Shown: piece by piece, positions 9,783 through 18,304 of the stretch | How positions within the stretch are numbered: position 1 is the stretch's first letter | Layout of the letters: every line of letters starts with the position of its first letter | NCBI GenBank assembly: GCA_031266915.1 | Contig: JAISAB010000026.1 | Coordinates: 1-34,637 of the forward strand | DNA from: Rickettsiales bacterium | GTDB lineage: Bacteria > Pseudomonadota > Alphaproteobacteria > Rs-D84 | Length of the DNA stretch: 34,637 nucleotides | Direction: 5' to 3' | The notes under the pieces: generated by a model | Told to the model about the DNA's origin: nothing | Seen by the model: the letters and a program-made list of their open reading frames with translations, nothing else | Databases searched by the model: none | Made by a program: the position numbers and the translations under genes

Positions 9783-10736
9783 CTACTTTTTAGAAGCCCC
9801 CGCGGTAAAAAATCCAGGTATTGAAAATTCATCGTCATTCGCGGCAATTCCCGCCCATCCGAACAAGTCGCCCATTAAACCTGATTCTTCGCGCTTTGCC
9901 TTTTTAAAAGGTAGAATGTTTTTTAATTTTCCGATTTTACCCACTGGCGCGGCGGCGGGGGTCGTCGCAATCTCGTCCTGCTTGGTCGCGAATTCCGCCG
10001 CCAGCTGTTCCAGCGTCGCGTCAGTATCGGATTCAGGTTCGTCCGAAACGTCATCACCGACGTCCGGAACCGCGGCCGGGGCGTCTGAATCCTCGTTCAA
10101 ATCCTCACGCAATGGGGCCATTTTTTCCAACAGCTGTTCCAGTGTTTTTTCCAACAGAGTTTCCGGCTCGTCGTCGGTTGCGATGTCTTCGACGGCGACG
10201 GTCTGACTCGTCGTGATTTCCTGTTCATCAGATTTTTGTATCGTTACCTTTTCTACCGAGACGCTTTCGATTCGGATGGCATTTGGGGTCGGTTCTGTGG
10301 TGGCAGTTTCGGGTGCGTCTTGTTTCAAAACAGGGTCGGCTTTACCGGACAGAATTGATAAAATCGGAATTACTTTTTCCGCCGCGTCCGGCGCCTGCTG
10401 CGCGACAGGTGTTTCCGCCGGCGCAGTTTCGGCTTTATTTTTCGGCTTGCGGCCGCGCTTTGGTTTTTCGGCGGCCACGTCGAGTTTAATTTCAATATCC
10501 GGGAATTCCGGGGCCTCGGCGATTATTTCCGGCGCCGGGACGAATTCCAAGGCTTGGGCGGTTTTTACAGGTTTGTCCGCGGATAATCCGGTGGTGTCCA
10601 CGTCGTCGACCGGCACGCCGAACAAAACGGTGTCCCGCGCCAGGCCCAATGCATTGCGCATTTCTTCAAAAGCATCGCGAATATCCGCGGTATCGAAAAT
10701 TTCACTGCCGGAAATATAGACGATTTTAGTTTTCAT
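9783..10736 (-). CDS. hypothetical acidic, low-complexity protein
   Basis: 317-aa ORF, Ala/Pro/Glu-rich centre, conserved-looking ends. Confidence 0.65.
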   Translation of the reverse strand: MKTKIVYISGSEIFDTADIRDAFEEMRNALGLARDTVLFGVPVDDVDTTGLSADKPVKTAQALEFVPAPEIIAEAPEFPDIEIKLDVAAEKPKRGRKPKNKAETAPAETPVAQQAPDAAEKVIPILSILSGKADPVLKQDAPETATTEPTPNAIRIESVSVEKVTIQKSDEQEITTSQTVAVEDIATDDEPETLLEKTLEQLLEKMAPLREDLNEDSDAPAAVPDVGDDVSDEPESDTDATLEQLAAEFATKQDEIATTPAAAPVGKIGKLKNILPFKKAKREESGLMGDLFGWAGIAANDDEFSIPGFFTAGASKK

Positions 10737-10811
10737 AAAGCCATTCTCCCTGATGCGCCGGATTCATTATATCACATTTTGGTGTTGAACGTATACAAAA
10801 AATATCCTATC

Positions 10812-11042
10812 ATGCAAACCGTGAGTGATATAAAACAGCAAATCTTTAAAGAATTGTCCAGCTTGGAAGAAACCGTGGCGAAGTTGCGCTCGGTGGCGGC
10901 CAACGCTGGAAAACAAACGGATTTGGAAGTCGCTATTTTAACCGAGCAGGTCAAAACTCTGCGCGAAAAGAATTCGGCGGCCAGCGATTTGATTGGCAAA
11001 TCCATATCCATCCTGAATGCTTTGAAAGCCGGCGGGGCATAA
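10812..11042 (+). CDS. small coiled-coil protein upstream of zapA
   Basis: MQTVSDIKQQIFKELSSLEETVAKLRSVAANAGKQTDLEVAILTEQVKTLREKN; position immediately 5' of zapA. Confidence 0.7.
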   Translation: MQTVSDIKQQIFKELSSLEETVAKLRSVAANAGKQTDLEVAILTEQVKTLREKNSAASDLIGKSISILNALKAGGA

Positions 11043-11045
11043 ACG

Positions 11046-11321
11046 ATGAGCGTTGTATCCATACCGATTGTAAATAAAAATTATCCCATGGGATGCGAAG
11101 ACGGCCAGGAATCCCGCCTGATTGAATTGGGCAAAATGGTGGATGCGCGGGCCCGCGAGATTTTGGACAAGATTGGTCCTTTGCCGGAAAATTCGCTGTT
11201 GGCGACATTGTGCATCGTTTTGGCCGACGAAGTCAATTCCCGTTGCCGCGCGCCGGCCGCAGACCCGGATTTGGAAGAGATTTTGGCCCGTATTCGCGCG
11301 ATAAAAAACAAGATAAATTAA
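11046..11321 (+). CDS. zapA: cell division protein ZapA
   Basis: VSIPIVNKNYPMGCEDGQESRLIELGKMVDARAREI is a ZapA-like N-terminus. Confidence 0.85.
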   Translation: MSVVSIPIVNKNYPMGCEDGQESRLIELGKMVDARAREILDKIGPLPENSLLATLCIVLADEVNSRCRAPAADPDLEEILARIRAIKNKIN

Positions 11322-11402
11322 AAGCCTGGCTGACAAAACATCTCAACCATCTTTTGGCGTCTTCTTATTATTTCTTTTATATTGTATTCGAATTTCCGCG
11401 GC

Positions 11403-11430
11403 TTGACTTTTTCCAAAATTTACATACAAT
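11403..11430 (+). promoter_or_regulatory. putative sigma70 promoter TTGACT-16-TACAAT
   Basis: -35 at 11403-11408 and -10 at 11425-11430, directly upstream of the 6S-like RNA. Confidence 0.6.
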
Positions 11431-11436
11431 AGGTGA

Positions 11437-11560
11437 CGTATCAATTTCCAAAGTGATTTACCGTGAAAATATAGCAACTGTGTTTTGCATGGTCTATTGC
11501 TGTGGTTTCGACCGCTGGATATGCAGTGTTTTGCGACCAAGGACTTTAATTGTTCAGCAA
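11437..11560 (+). ncRNA. ssrS: candidate 6S-like RNA
   Basis: Downstream of zapA (known ssrS synteny); own promoter; rod-like fold: CAATT/AATTG plus AAAGT/ACTTT, large bubble, GCAACTG/CAG..TTGC, TTGCAT/ATGCAG, GTGGT-TTCG-ACCGC apical loop. Confidence 0.5.
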
Positions 11561-11598
11561 ATAAAAAAACGAACAAAAAACTAAAAAAAGGAGAACAA

Positions 11599-11928
11599 AT
11601 GAAAAAATTAACCGTTCTAGCCGTGCTTTGCGCCCTTTGCGCGTGCGCAGAAAATAAAAAATTAAATAGCTATGAAGATAAGAAATGGGAAAGCTATACC
11701 TGTAGCGGGGAAGAGGGTCCGCCACATACGGTAAAGGCGAGTTTCTTTGAAGGCGGGCTGGACATTGACATTAACGACGGCGCGGAAAAAATGCAGCTTT
11801 TTGTAACAAATGCGAATTTTCATTCCGGAGTACTGTATTACGCGAACGGCATCGAGTTCTGGACAGACGGTAAACGCGCCGAGATGACGTTTTATGGCGC
11901 CGGCGGCGATGACTGCGTCAAAGATTAA
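11599..11928 (+). CDS. small lipoprotein, possibly MliC-type lysozyme inhibitor
   Basis: Lipobox LCALCAC; YTCSGEE...LFVTNANFHSGVLYYANGIEFWTDGKRAEMTFYG; SD aaaggag. Confidence 0.65.
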   Translation: MKKLTVLAVLCALCACAENKKLNSYEDKKWESYTCSGEEGPPHTVKASFFEGGLDIDINDGAEKMQLFVTNANFHSGVLYYANGIEFWTDGKRAEMTFYGAGGDDCVKD

Positions 11929-12009
11929 GTCGCGTCAAAATTCATATTTGTCGTATTACGGCGTTGCGCATTGCACGCGGCGCCGGTTTGTTTTGAACTT
12001 AGGCATATG

Positions 12010-12032
12010 AAAACCGGCATAAAGCCGGTTTG
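12010..12032 (-). terminator. Rho-independent terminator-like hairpin downstream of tRNA-Ala
   Basis: AACCGGC-TTTAT-GCCGGTT followed by TT on the minus strand. Confidence 0.5.
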
Positions 12033-12038
12033 TATTTA

Positions 12039-12114
12039 TGGTGGAGCCAATCAGACTCGAACTGACGACCCCCTGCTTGCAAAGCAGGTGCTCTACCAAC
12101 TGAGCTATGACCCC
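12039..12114 (-). tRNA. tRNA-Ala(TGC)
   Basis: Reverse complement GGGGTCATAGCTCAGTTGGTAGAGCACCTGCTTTGCAAGCAGGGGGTCGTCAGTTCGAGTCTGATTGGCTCCACCA; full cloverleaf. Confidence 0.95.
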
Positions 12115-12125
12115 AAAACTTTTCA

Positions 12126-12186
12126 TCTGGTACCAACCCACTGCACTGCAAAGCAACTGAGCCTCTACCAACCGAGCTATGACCCC
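12126..12186 (-). pseudogene. degenerate partial tRNA-Ala copy
   Basis: Reverse complement begins GGGGTCATAGCTCGGTTGGTAGAG, near-identical to the tRNA-Ala 5' half, then diverges; same flanking caaaact. Confidence 0.75.
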
Positions 12187-12334
12187 AAAACTTTCCTCAG
12201 AACTATTTTCAAACCACAACAGCCACGGTGCTGAATCTAACATACAAACTCCCAATTTGCAAGGGTAAAAAATTAAAAAACTTGATTTTTGAAAAATATA
12301 TTATAGACTCATTCGGAAAAGAAGTGGGTGTTAT

Positions 12335-13966
12335 ATGCTTCAAGTTCGTGATTTAAATAAATCCTTTGATGGGAACATAATATTAAAAAATCTGAATTTC
12401 TCGATTTTGGACATGGACAAAGTCGCAGTCGTGGGTTTGAATGGTGCTGGAAAATCAACCTTGTTCAGAATTGTACTGAATCAGATTTCCGCGGATTCTG
12501 GTGATTTTTTTATAGGGAAAAGCCCGCGCATCGGATGGATGCCGCAAACCGTCGACGAACTTGATTTGCCGAATAATGTCAATGTGCGCGACTTTTTGCG
12601 CTCCGGCCGGCCATTGGTGGAAATAGAAGCTGGGATTGCAGAAGTTTATTCCGATATGGCGGCCGGCAACAACTCTCCTGAATTATTGGAAAGGCTTGGG
12701 AAATTACAATCCGATTTCGAATATTGGGACGGTTATTCGGCAGATGCCGAACTGGATACGATGATTGCCCAAATGAATGTAGATTTGGAAAACCTTAATA
12801 AAAACTTAGGGGAACTGTCAGGCGGTCAGAAATCAAAAATTTCGTTTATTCGGTCTTTGTATTCGCGGCCGGATATTTTATTGCTGGATGAACCTACAAA
12901 CCATCTTGACGCAGCCAGCCGGGACTGGATGATTGAATACCTGGGCGCGATGAGCGCCAACGTGATATTCATATCGCATGACGAGGATTTTATCCGAAAA
13001 ATCGCCAGAAAAACCTTGTATATCGATGCAATGACGCATGGTGCTACACTGTATAATTTCGGTTATGACAGGTTTTTGCGCACTTTGGCGGAAACAAACA
13101 TCAGCCTTGAAAAGCAGCTTCAAAATCAAATGCGCGAAATAAACAGGATTCAGCACTTTGTGGATTCCATGAAAGGAAAATCCGGCAAAAGAAAACGCCA
13201 GGCGCAGAGCCGCGAAAAAGCGCTGGAAAAAATGAAGGAAAACTTGGTTGCGCCGCGACGGGAGAAAAAAGATATTGATATAAAATTAAAGCCCAACCGC
13301 GAAGGCGACGCCAATCCGGTAACGGCCGAAAATTTATATTTTTCCTATACGCCTGAAAAAAAGGTTATCAAGAATCTTAGTTTTTCATTAAACCGCGGGG
13401 AAAAATTTATAGTCATTGGCGAAAATGGCGTCGGAAAGTCCACTTTATTAAAACTGATTTACAACGTTTTACGCCCCCAGGCCGGGAATTTAAAAATCGG
13501 CCCAAAAACAGACTTGGGATATTACGCGCAGGAATATGAAACGCTGGACAAAGATATAAGCGTTTTGGAAAATGCGTCCAAATCGTCAAACATGTCATCG
13601 ACAAAAATACGCGCGCTGCTGGGAAGGTTTAATTTTAACGGGGACAAAGTGAAACAGAGTGCCGCGACATTGTCGCCCGGCGAGCGCAGTCGCCTGGAAT
13701 TGGCGAAACTGTGCATGTCCGGCGCAAACACGCTGCTGTTGGACGAACCGACAAATCATCTTGATGTCGCGACCAGAAAATCCATTGCGGAAAGTTTTCA
13801 TGAATACGGCGTGACGCTTGTCATCGTCAGCCATGATGTGGATTTTCTAAAAACCCTCGGCGTGGAAAGAATGCTTATGCTGCCAAGCGGCCGCGTAAAG
13901 TTCTTTGATGAAAACATTGTCAGAAAATATATGGAATTGGAAAAGCAAAAAGGGCAATCTTCTTGA
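12335..13966 (+). CDS. ABC-F family ATPase
   Basis: Two ABC domains (GLNGAGKST...LSGGQKSKISF; GENGVGKST...LSPGERSRLEL), no TM segments. Confidence 0.93.
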   Translation: MLQVRDLNKSFDGNIILKNLNFSILDMDKVAVVGLNGAGKSTLFRIVLNQISADSGDFFIGKSPRIGWMPQTVDELDLPNNVNVRDFLRSGRPLVEIEAGIAEVYSDMAAGNNSPELLERLGKLQSDFEYWDGYSADAELDTMIAQMNVDLENLNKNLGELSGGQKSKISFIRSLYSRPDILLLDEPTNHLDAASRDWMIEYLGAMSANVIFISHDEDFIRKIARKTLYIDAMTHGATLYNFGYDRFLRTLAETNISLEKQLQNQMREINRIQHFVDSMKGKSGKRKRQAQSREKALEKMKENLVAPRREKKDIDIKLKPNREGDANPVTAENLYFSYTPEKKVIKNLSFSLNRGEKFIVIGENGVGKSTLLKLIYNVLRPQAGNLKIGPKTDLGYYAQEYETLDKDISVLENASKSSNMSSTKIRALLGRFNFNGDKVKQSAATLSPGERSRLELAKLCMSGANTLLLDEPTNHLDVATRKSIAESFHEYGVTLVIVSHDVDFLKTLGVERMLMLPSGRVKFFDENIVRKYMELEKQKGQSS

Positions 13967-14024
13967 CAGAATTCCGTACATGCTCTATCTTTCCATTGTA
14001 ATTCTGAAATCGAAAAGGATTGTT

Positions 14025-15101
14025 ATGCTCAGCCTCGTTATGTTCGTTTCTTTGTGGATATGCACCGCCAAAGACATGCGAATTTCCAAGTATATGACGT
14101 GGGGATTCCTGCTTTTCTTGGCCGCGACGGCCGCGATACATGTCGATTTTCTGTACTTGCTGCCGCTGGCGGCGATATACGCGGGCCTTGGGATTTACGG
14201 ATTATACATCAAATGGCCCGAATATCACGGCGACAGGAAACGCCATTTTAAAAAGAAATGGCTGAAACATCCGGCCGAAGTCGTCGCCTATCATTCGTTT
14301 TCCAGTATTCTCAGATTATTGCCTCTGCCGGTTCTTTCTTGGATGGGCGGAAAATTGCTGGAACTGGTCGGGCCGCACACGCGCCGGCAAAAGCTGATTC
14401 AGCGGAATCTGGCGATGATTATGCCGGAAAATAACAACCCGGAATTTATTCGAAAAAATTGGAACAACTGGGGGCGCGTTTTTGCCGAAGGGCTGAAATT
14501 CCGCACGTACAAGAAGCATATGGACCGGTACGTCACCATGAAGAACAGGGATTTTATCGACCGGCACGCGCAATTTCTGTTGGCGATGCCGCATTTCGGC
14601 TATATGGGGATGATGTCTTTGATGTTCGTCGGGGCCGGAAAAAAGTTGGGCGTGACTTATAAATTTCCCAGCAATCCGCTGACTAACCGCATGATTCTTG
14701 AAAATTATGGACTTGGCAACGTTGACGAGGCTTACTTTATCCCCGTCGGCAACGCGATGCCTTTGATGCGCGCGCTGAAGGCCGGCGACATCGTGAACAT
14801 AAATTCCGACCAGCGTCCGAAAATCGGCGAAGATTTGGATTTTATGGGACACGTCGCCCGGACGTCGATTGGCTTGGCTGAGCTGGCCTGCCGCTTCAAC
14901 CTGCCGGTGCTGGTCGGGCATATAACGCGGACCGGCGGCGCGCATCACCAGATAGTTTTCGACGAATTCATCCACATGCCCGACACAGGCGATAAAAACC
15001 GGGACGCTGTCGCCGGCATGCAGATGGTCAACGACGCGATGGGTCGCGCGATAATGCAAAATCCATCGGAATATCTGTGGGCGCACAGACGCTGGGGCTA
15101 G
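14025..15101 (+). CDS. LpxL/HtrB-like lysophospholipid (lipid A) acyltransferase
   Basis: Family-like core NNWGRVFAEGLKF...AMPHFGYMG...NSDQRPK...HRRW; start chosen by SD aagga (ORF opens at 13905). Confidence 0.8.
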   Translation: MLSLVMFVSLWICTAKDMRISKYMTWGFLLFLAATAAIHVDFLYLLPLAAIYAGLGIYGLYIKWPEYHGDRKRHFKKKWLKHPAEVVAYHSFSSILRLLPLPVLSWMGGKLLELVGPHTRRQKLIQRNLAMIMPENNNPEFIRKNWNNWGRVFAEGLKFRTYKKHMDRYVTMKNRDFIDRHAQFLLAMPHFGYMGMMSLMFVGAGKKLGVTYKFPSNPLTNRMILENYGLGNVDEAYFIPVGNAMPLMRALKAGDIVNINSDQRPKIGEDLDFMGHVARTSIGLAELACRFNLPVLVGHITRTGGAHHQIVFDEFIHMPDTGDKNRDAVAGMQMVNDAMGRAIMQNPSEYLWAHRRWG

Positions 15102-15158
15102 GTTCAGGACTGATGTTTTGCGCTGGACAGTTCCCTTTCGGGCCTGTATAATCGGCGT

Positions 15159-16961
15159 ATGACTAAAAAAATCTCAAAAATTAAATCTTTTATCAAGGGC
15201 GATGCTGACAATGCCGGCATCAAGTGGTCTCTGTACGGCCGTGTTTGGCGCGAAATCGGAAAACCGCAGTGGAAATGGCTGCTGGCCGGTGTTATATTTA
15301 CCATTATCGCCGCCAGTGCCGAGGGCTTTGCCATAACCATCGTCAAGCAGGTCGTCGACACGGCATTTTTCGACAAGGACATCCAATCCATATACTTCTT
15401 CGCATTGCAGATTATCGCGACATTCGGCGGCAAGGGGATATTCACCTATGCCAAGGCGCTGACCATGGCCAAGGCCGGTCTGCTGGCGCATGCCAGACTG
15501 CAGAACCGCGTCTATTCCCATATGGTTAAAATGAATATTTCGAAATTCTATGGCGACGGCATCGGCAAGAATTTGAACTATTTCACGGTCCAGGCCAGCG
15601 CCGTCAAAAGCCTGGTTACCGACACGATTATAAAATTGGTCCAGAACGTCGCGACGCTGCTGATTTCATTGGCGATTATGGTCTGGTACGCGCCGCAGAT
15701 GTGCGCGCTGCTGCTGTTTCTGGTTCCGGCGATTATGCTGCCGATGGTTTTGATTATGCGCCGCAAGCGCCGCCTGTCGCGCGAATCGTTCGACATCGCG
15801 AACAATGTCACCCAGCAATTGAACCAGACGCTGCACGGCATCAAGACCATCCAGGCTTTCGCGGCCGAAGATACAGAGACAAGCCGCTTTAACAACGTCG
15901 TGGACAGGTCCGTTTCCAATTCGTACAAGAATACTCAGGCCGGCGCGCTGCAATCTCCGCTGTTGGAAATGATGATTTCCGTCGGCTTGGCGGCGGCGAT
16001 TATTTTCGGCGGGCACTTTATTGTCAGCGGCGCGATAACCGTCGGCGATTTGGTCGCATTTCTGCTGGCGCTGTCCGCGGCGTACGCGCCGGCCAAAAGC
16101 ATTACCGGCACCGGCAACACCGTCCAGCACGGCCTGTTGGCGGCCGAAATCCTGTTCGGCTTTTTAGACAGCAAGCCTGACATCACAGACGCCCCGGGCG
16201 CCAGGGAATTGAAATCAGGCAAAATGTCCGTTGCTTTTGAAAAGGTGTCTTTCGAATATAACGCTGGCGAGCCAGTGCTGAAAGACGTCATACTGGACGT
16301 CCCGGCGGGCAATGTATGCGCACTGGTCGGCCCGTCCGGCGGCGGCAAGACGACGATGTTCAACCTGCTGGAAAGATTCTATGAACCGCAGCATGGCAGA
16401 ATCAAAATCAACGGCGCCGACATCAGAAAATACACGCTGAAATCGCTGCGCCGGAATATGGCCGAGGTTTCACAAGACGTCTTTCTGTTCAACGGTACGA
16501 TTGCCGATAATATCAAATACGGTGCGCCGAATGCAACCCGCGACCAGGTCGAGGCCGCGGCGCGCGCGGCGAACGCGCATGACTTTATCATGGGATTTCC
16601 GAAAAAATACAACAACAGCGTGGGCGAGCGCGGCGCGTTGCTGTCGGGCGGGCAAAAGCAGCGAATTGCCATCGCGCGCGCGATTTTAAAGGATGCGCCG
16701 ATACTGTTGCTGGACGAAGCGACGTCGGCGCTGGATACGCAAAGCGAGAAACTGATTCAATCCGCCCTGCATGGTTTGATGAAGGGCCGCACGACATTCG
16801 TCATCGCGCACAGGCTGTCCACCATATTGGATTCGGATATCATCTGCGTCGTCAAGGACGGCCGGATTATCGAACGGGGCACAGACAGCGAATTGGTCGC
16901 GCTGGGCGGCGAATATAAAAAGCTGCGCGATATTCAGTTCACGGAAAGGAAAAAGAAATAA
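15159..16961 (+). CDS. msbA: ABC exporter (TM+ATPase), MsbA-like
   Basis: TM domain plus GPSGGGKTT, LSGGQKQRIAIARAIL, LLLDEATSALD; next to the LpxL-like gene. Confidence 0.85.
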   Translation: MTKKISKIKSFIKGDADNAGIKWSLYGRVWREIGKPQWKWLLAGVIFTIIAASAEGFAITIVKQVVDTAFFDKDIQSIYFFALQIIATFGGKGIFTYAKALTMAKAGLLAHARLQNRVYSHMVKMNISKFYGDGIGKNLNYFTVQASAVKSLVTDTIIKLVQNVATLLISLAIMVWYAPQMCALLLFLVPAIMLPMVLIMRRKRRLSRESFDIANNVTQQLNQTLHGIKTIQAFAAEDTETSRFNNVVDRSVSNSYKNTQAGALQSPLLEMMISVGLAAAIIFGGHFIVSGAITVGDLVAFLLALSAAYAPAKSITGTGNTVQHGLLAAEILFGFLDSKPDITDAPGARELKSGKMSVAFEKVSFEYNAGEPVLKDVILDVPAGNVCALVGPSGGGKTTMFNLLERFYEPQHGRIKINGADIRKYTLKSLRRNMAEVSQDVFLFNGTIADNIKYGAPNATRDQVEAAARAANAHDFIMGFPKKYNNSVGERGALLSGGQKQRIAIARAILKDAPILLLDEATSALDTQSEKLIQSALHGLMKGRTTFVIAHRLSTILDSDIICVVKDGRIIERGTDSELVALGGEYKKLRDIQFTERKKK

Positions 16962-17002
16962 CGGGAGAATAGGGAGAGAGGCAAAATAAAAGAAGGACCA
17001 GC

Positions 17003-18202
17003 ATGCCGATAGAACATTTAGAGAAAACCAGAGGGAATCCGAACCCCGACAGTACGCGTTACAGCAAAAAGACACTCCAAGCCGCGACGGCGGAATACCC
17101 CATACGGATACAGAAAAGCACGAACCTAAAAAACGGGTGCGTGATTTTCTCGGCATCGTTCGTAAAGAACGGGAAAAAGATTCGTTTGTTCCGGTCCTAT
17201 AGCGCGATTGACACGGTCGCGCGAATCGGAAAATCATTTGTAATCCTGCGCAAGAAAAATGCCGCCGAAAAACCCTCTTTGATTCTGGTGAATATAAGCA
17301 ACGGCGACGTCCCGTTCAGGAATGGCGCGGCGCGGATTGATTATGACTTTAACTTGAACCGGCTTTATGTCGCGCCCTTTGATATAATTGCTCGGGAAAT
17401 AAAAAGTTATGTTTCCGTTTTGGATTTGTCCGGGAAAAAAGAAATTGTAAAAACCAGCCCGGATTCGCGTCCCGAAAAATTAAAAACATGGTGTGCCGAC
17501 CAGAAACTGGCAGCGGCCATTGAAAACAGCGTGGCGCCGATTGCGCCGGTCGGGGCGGAAATCGTCGCAGAGGTTCGATCGGAAAAAGATTCGGAAAAAA
17601 GTGCAGCTGTCGCGCTTGGCGCGGAAATCATGGCCATTTTCGAAAAAGATTTTTCAGAACTTCTGACCCAAATCGCCCAGGCCGCGTCGCCCTTTATGGA
17701 AAAAATCATTGACGCGATTGCGGACAGGGTCGCCGCGAAAATCGCGATTCCTGCCAATAATAATGCCGCGGTATTGGAACCGTCCGCGACAAATGAAACG
17801 CCGCAAACGGAAAAGATTCCGCCACAGCAAAAGCAGCGTCGGGAATCCAAATTTTACGTCGCTGATTTATCGCGGTTGAGCATCAAACAGCTGCGGGCAA
17901 AGCTTTATATCATGCGACATAAAGTTTTTAACTTTCATTTGCATAATACTAACAAATGTTCAGATTTGCACAATCCGTTTTGGATAGGTGGGGTTGATTT
18001 CAAAAAGTTTCTTGGCGAAGTAAAAAAGATGAATTACGACTTCCCTGTAACGATTGAAATGAATCCTGTAAAAGCACTGGGACCAAAAACTTTGCCTAAA
18101 TCACTGCAAAATGTAAAAGGTTGGGCGGAAAATGTGAATAACGGGAATATAGAAAAAGCGTTAAAAGCAACCATAAAAATGTTTAAAAAATACAGCGCAT
18201 AA
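17003..18202 (+). CDS. chimeric hypothetical protein with C-terminal fragment of a xylose isomerase-like TIM barrel
   Basis: N-terminal ~300 aa unknown; C-term FNFHLHNTNKCSDLHNPFWIGGVDFKKFLGEVKKMNYDFPVTIEMN resembles sugar phosphate isomerase/epimerase tails. Confidence 0.6.
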   Translation: MPIEHLEKTRGNPNPDSTRYSKKTLQAATAEYPIRIQKSTNLKNGCVIFSASFVKNGKKIRLFRSYSAIDTVARIGKSFVILRKKNAAEKPSLILVNISNGDVPFRNGAARIDYDFNLNRLYVAPFDIIAREIKSYVSVLDLSGKKEIVKTSPDSRPEKLKTWCADQKLAAAIENSVAPIAPVGAEIVAEVRSEKDSEKSAAVALGAEIMAIFEKDFSELLTQIAQAASPFMEKIIDAIADRVAAKIAIPANNNAAVLEPSATNETPQTEKIPPQQKQRRESKFYVADLSRLSIKQLRAKLYIMRHKVFNFHLHNTNKCSDLHNPFWIGGVDFKKFLGEVKKMNYDFPVTIEMNPVKALGPKTLPKSLQNVKGWAENVNNGNIEKALKATIKMFKKYSA

Positions 18203-18254
18203 ATTTTAAAAGCTACATATTCACTACATAGAAATCGCGCATAAAATAAACCAT

Positions 18255-18283
18255 CCGCAGGTCCAATAAGCCTGCGGGTTTTT
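18255..18283 (+). terminator. Rho-independent terminator
   Basis: CCGCAGG-tccaataag-CCTGCGG + gTTTTT. Confidence 0.8.
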
Positions 18284-18304
18284 ATTTTCGACACGAACTA
18301 TTTT

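Noticed and set aside
10213-10719. 168-aa plus-strand ORF
   Set aside because: Shadow of the low-complexity minus-strand gene 9783-10736
11971-12234. 87-aa ORF across the tRNA-Ala region
   Set aside because: Overlaps tRNA-Ala, its pseudo-copy and the terminator; noncoding
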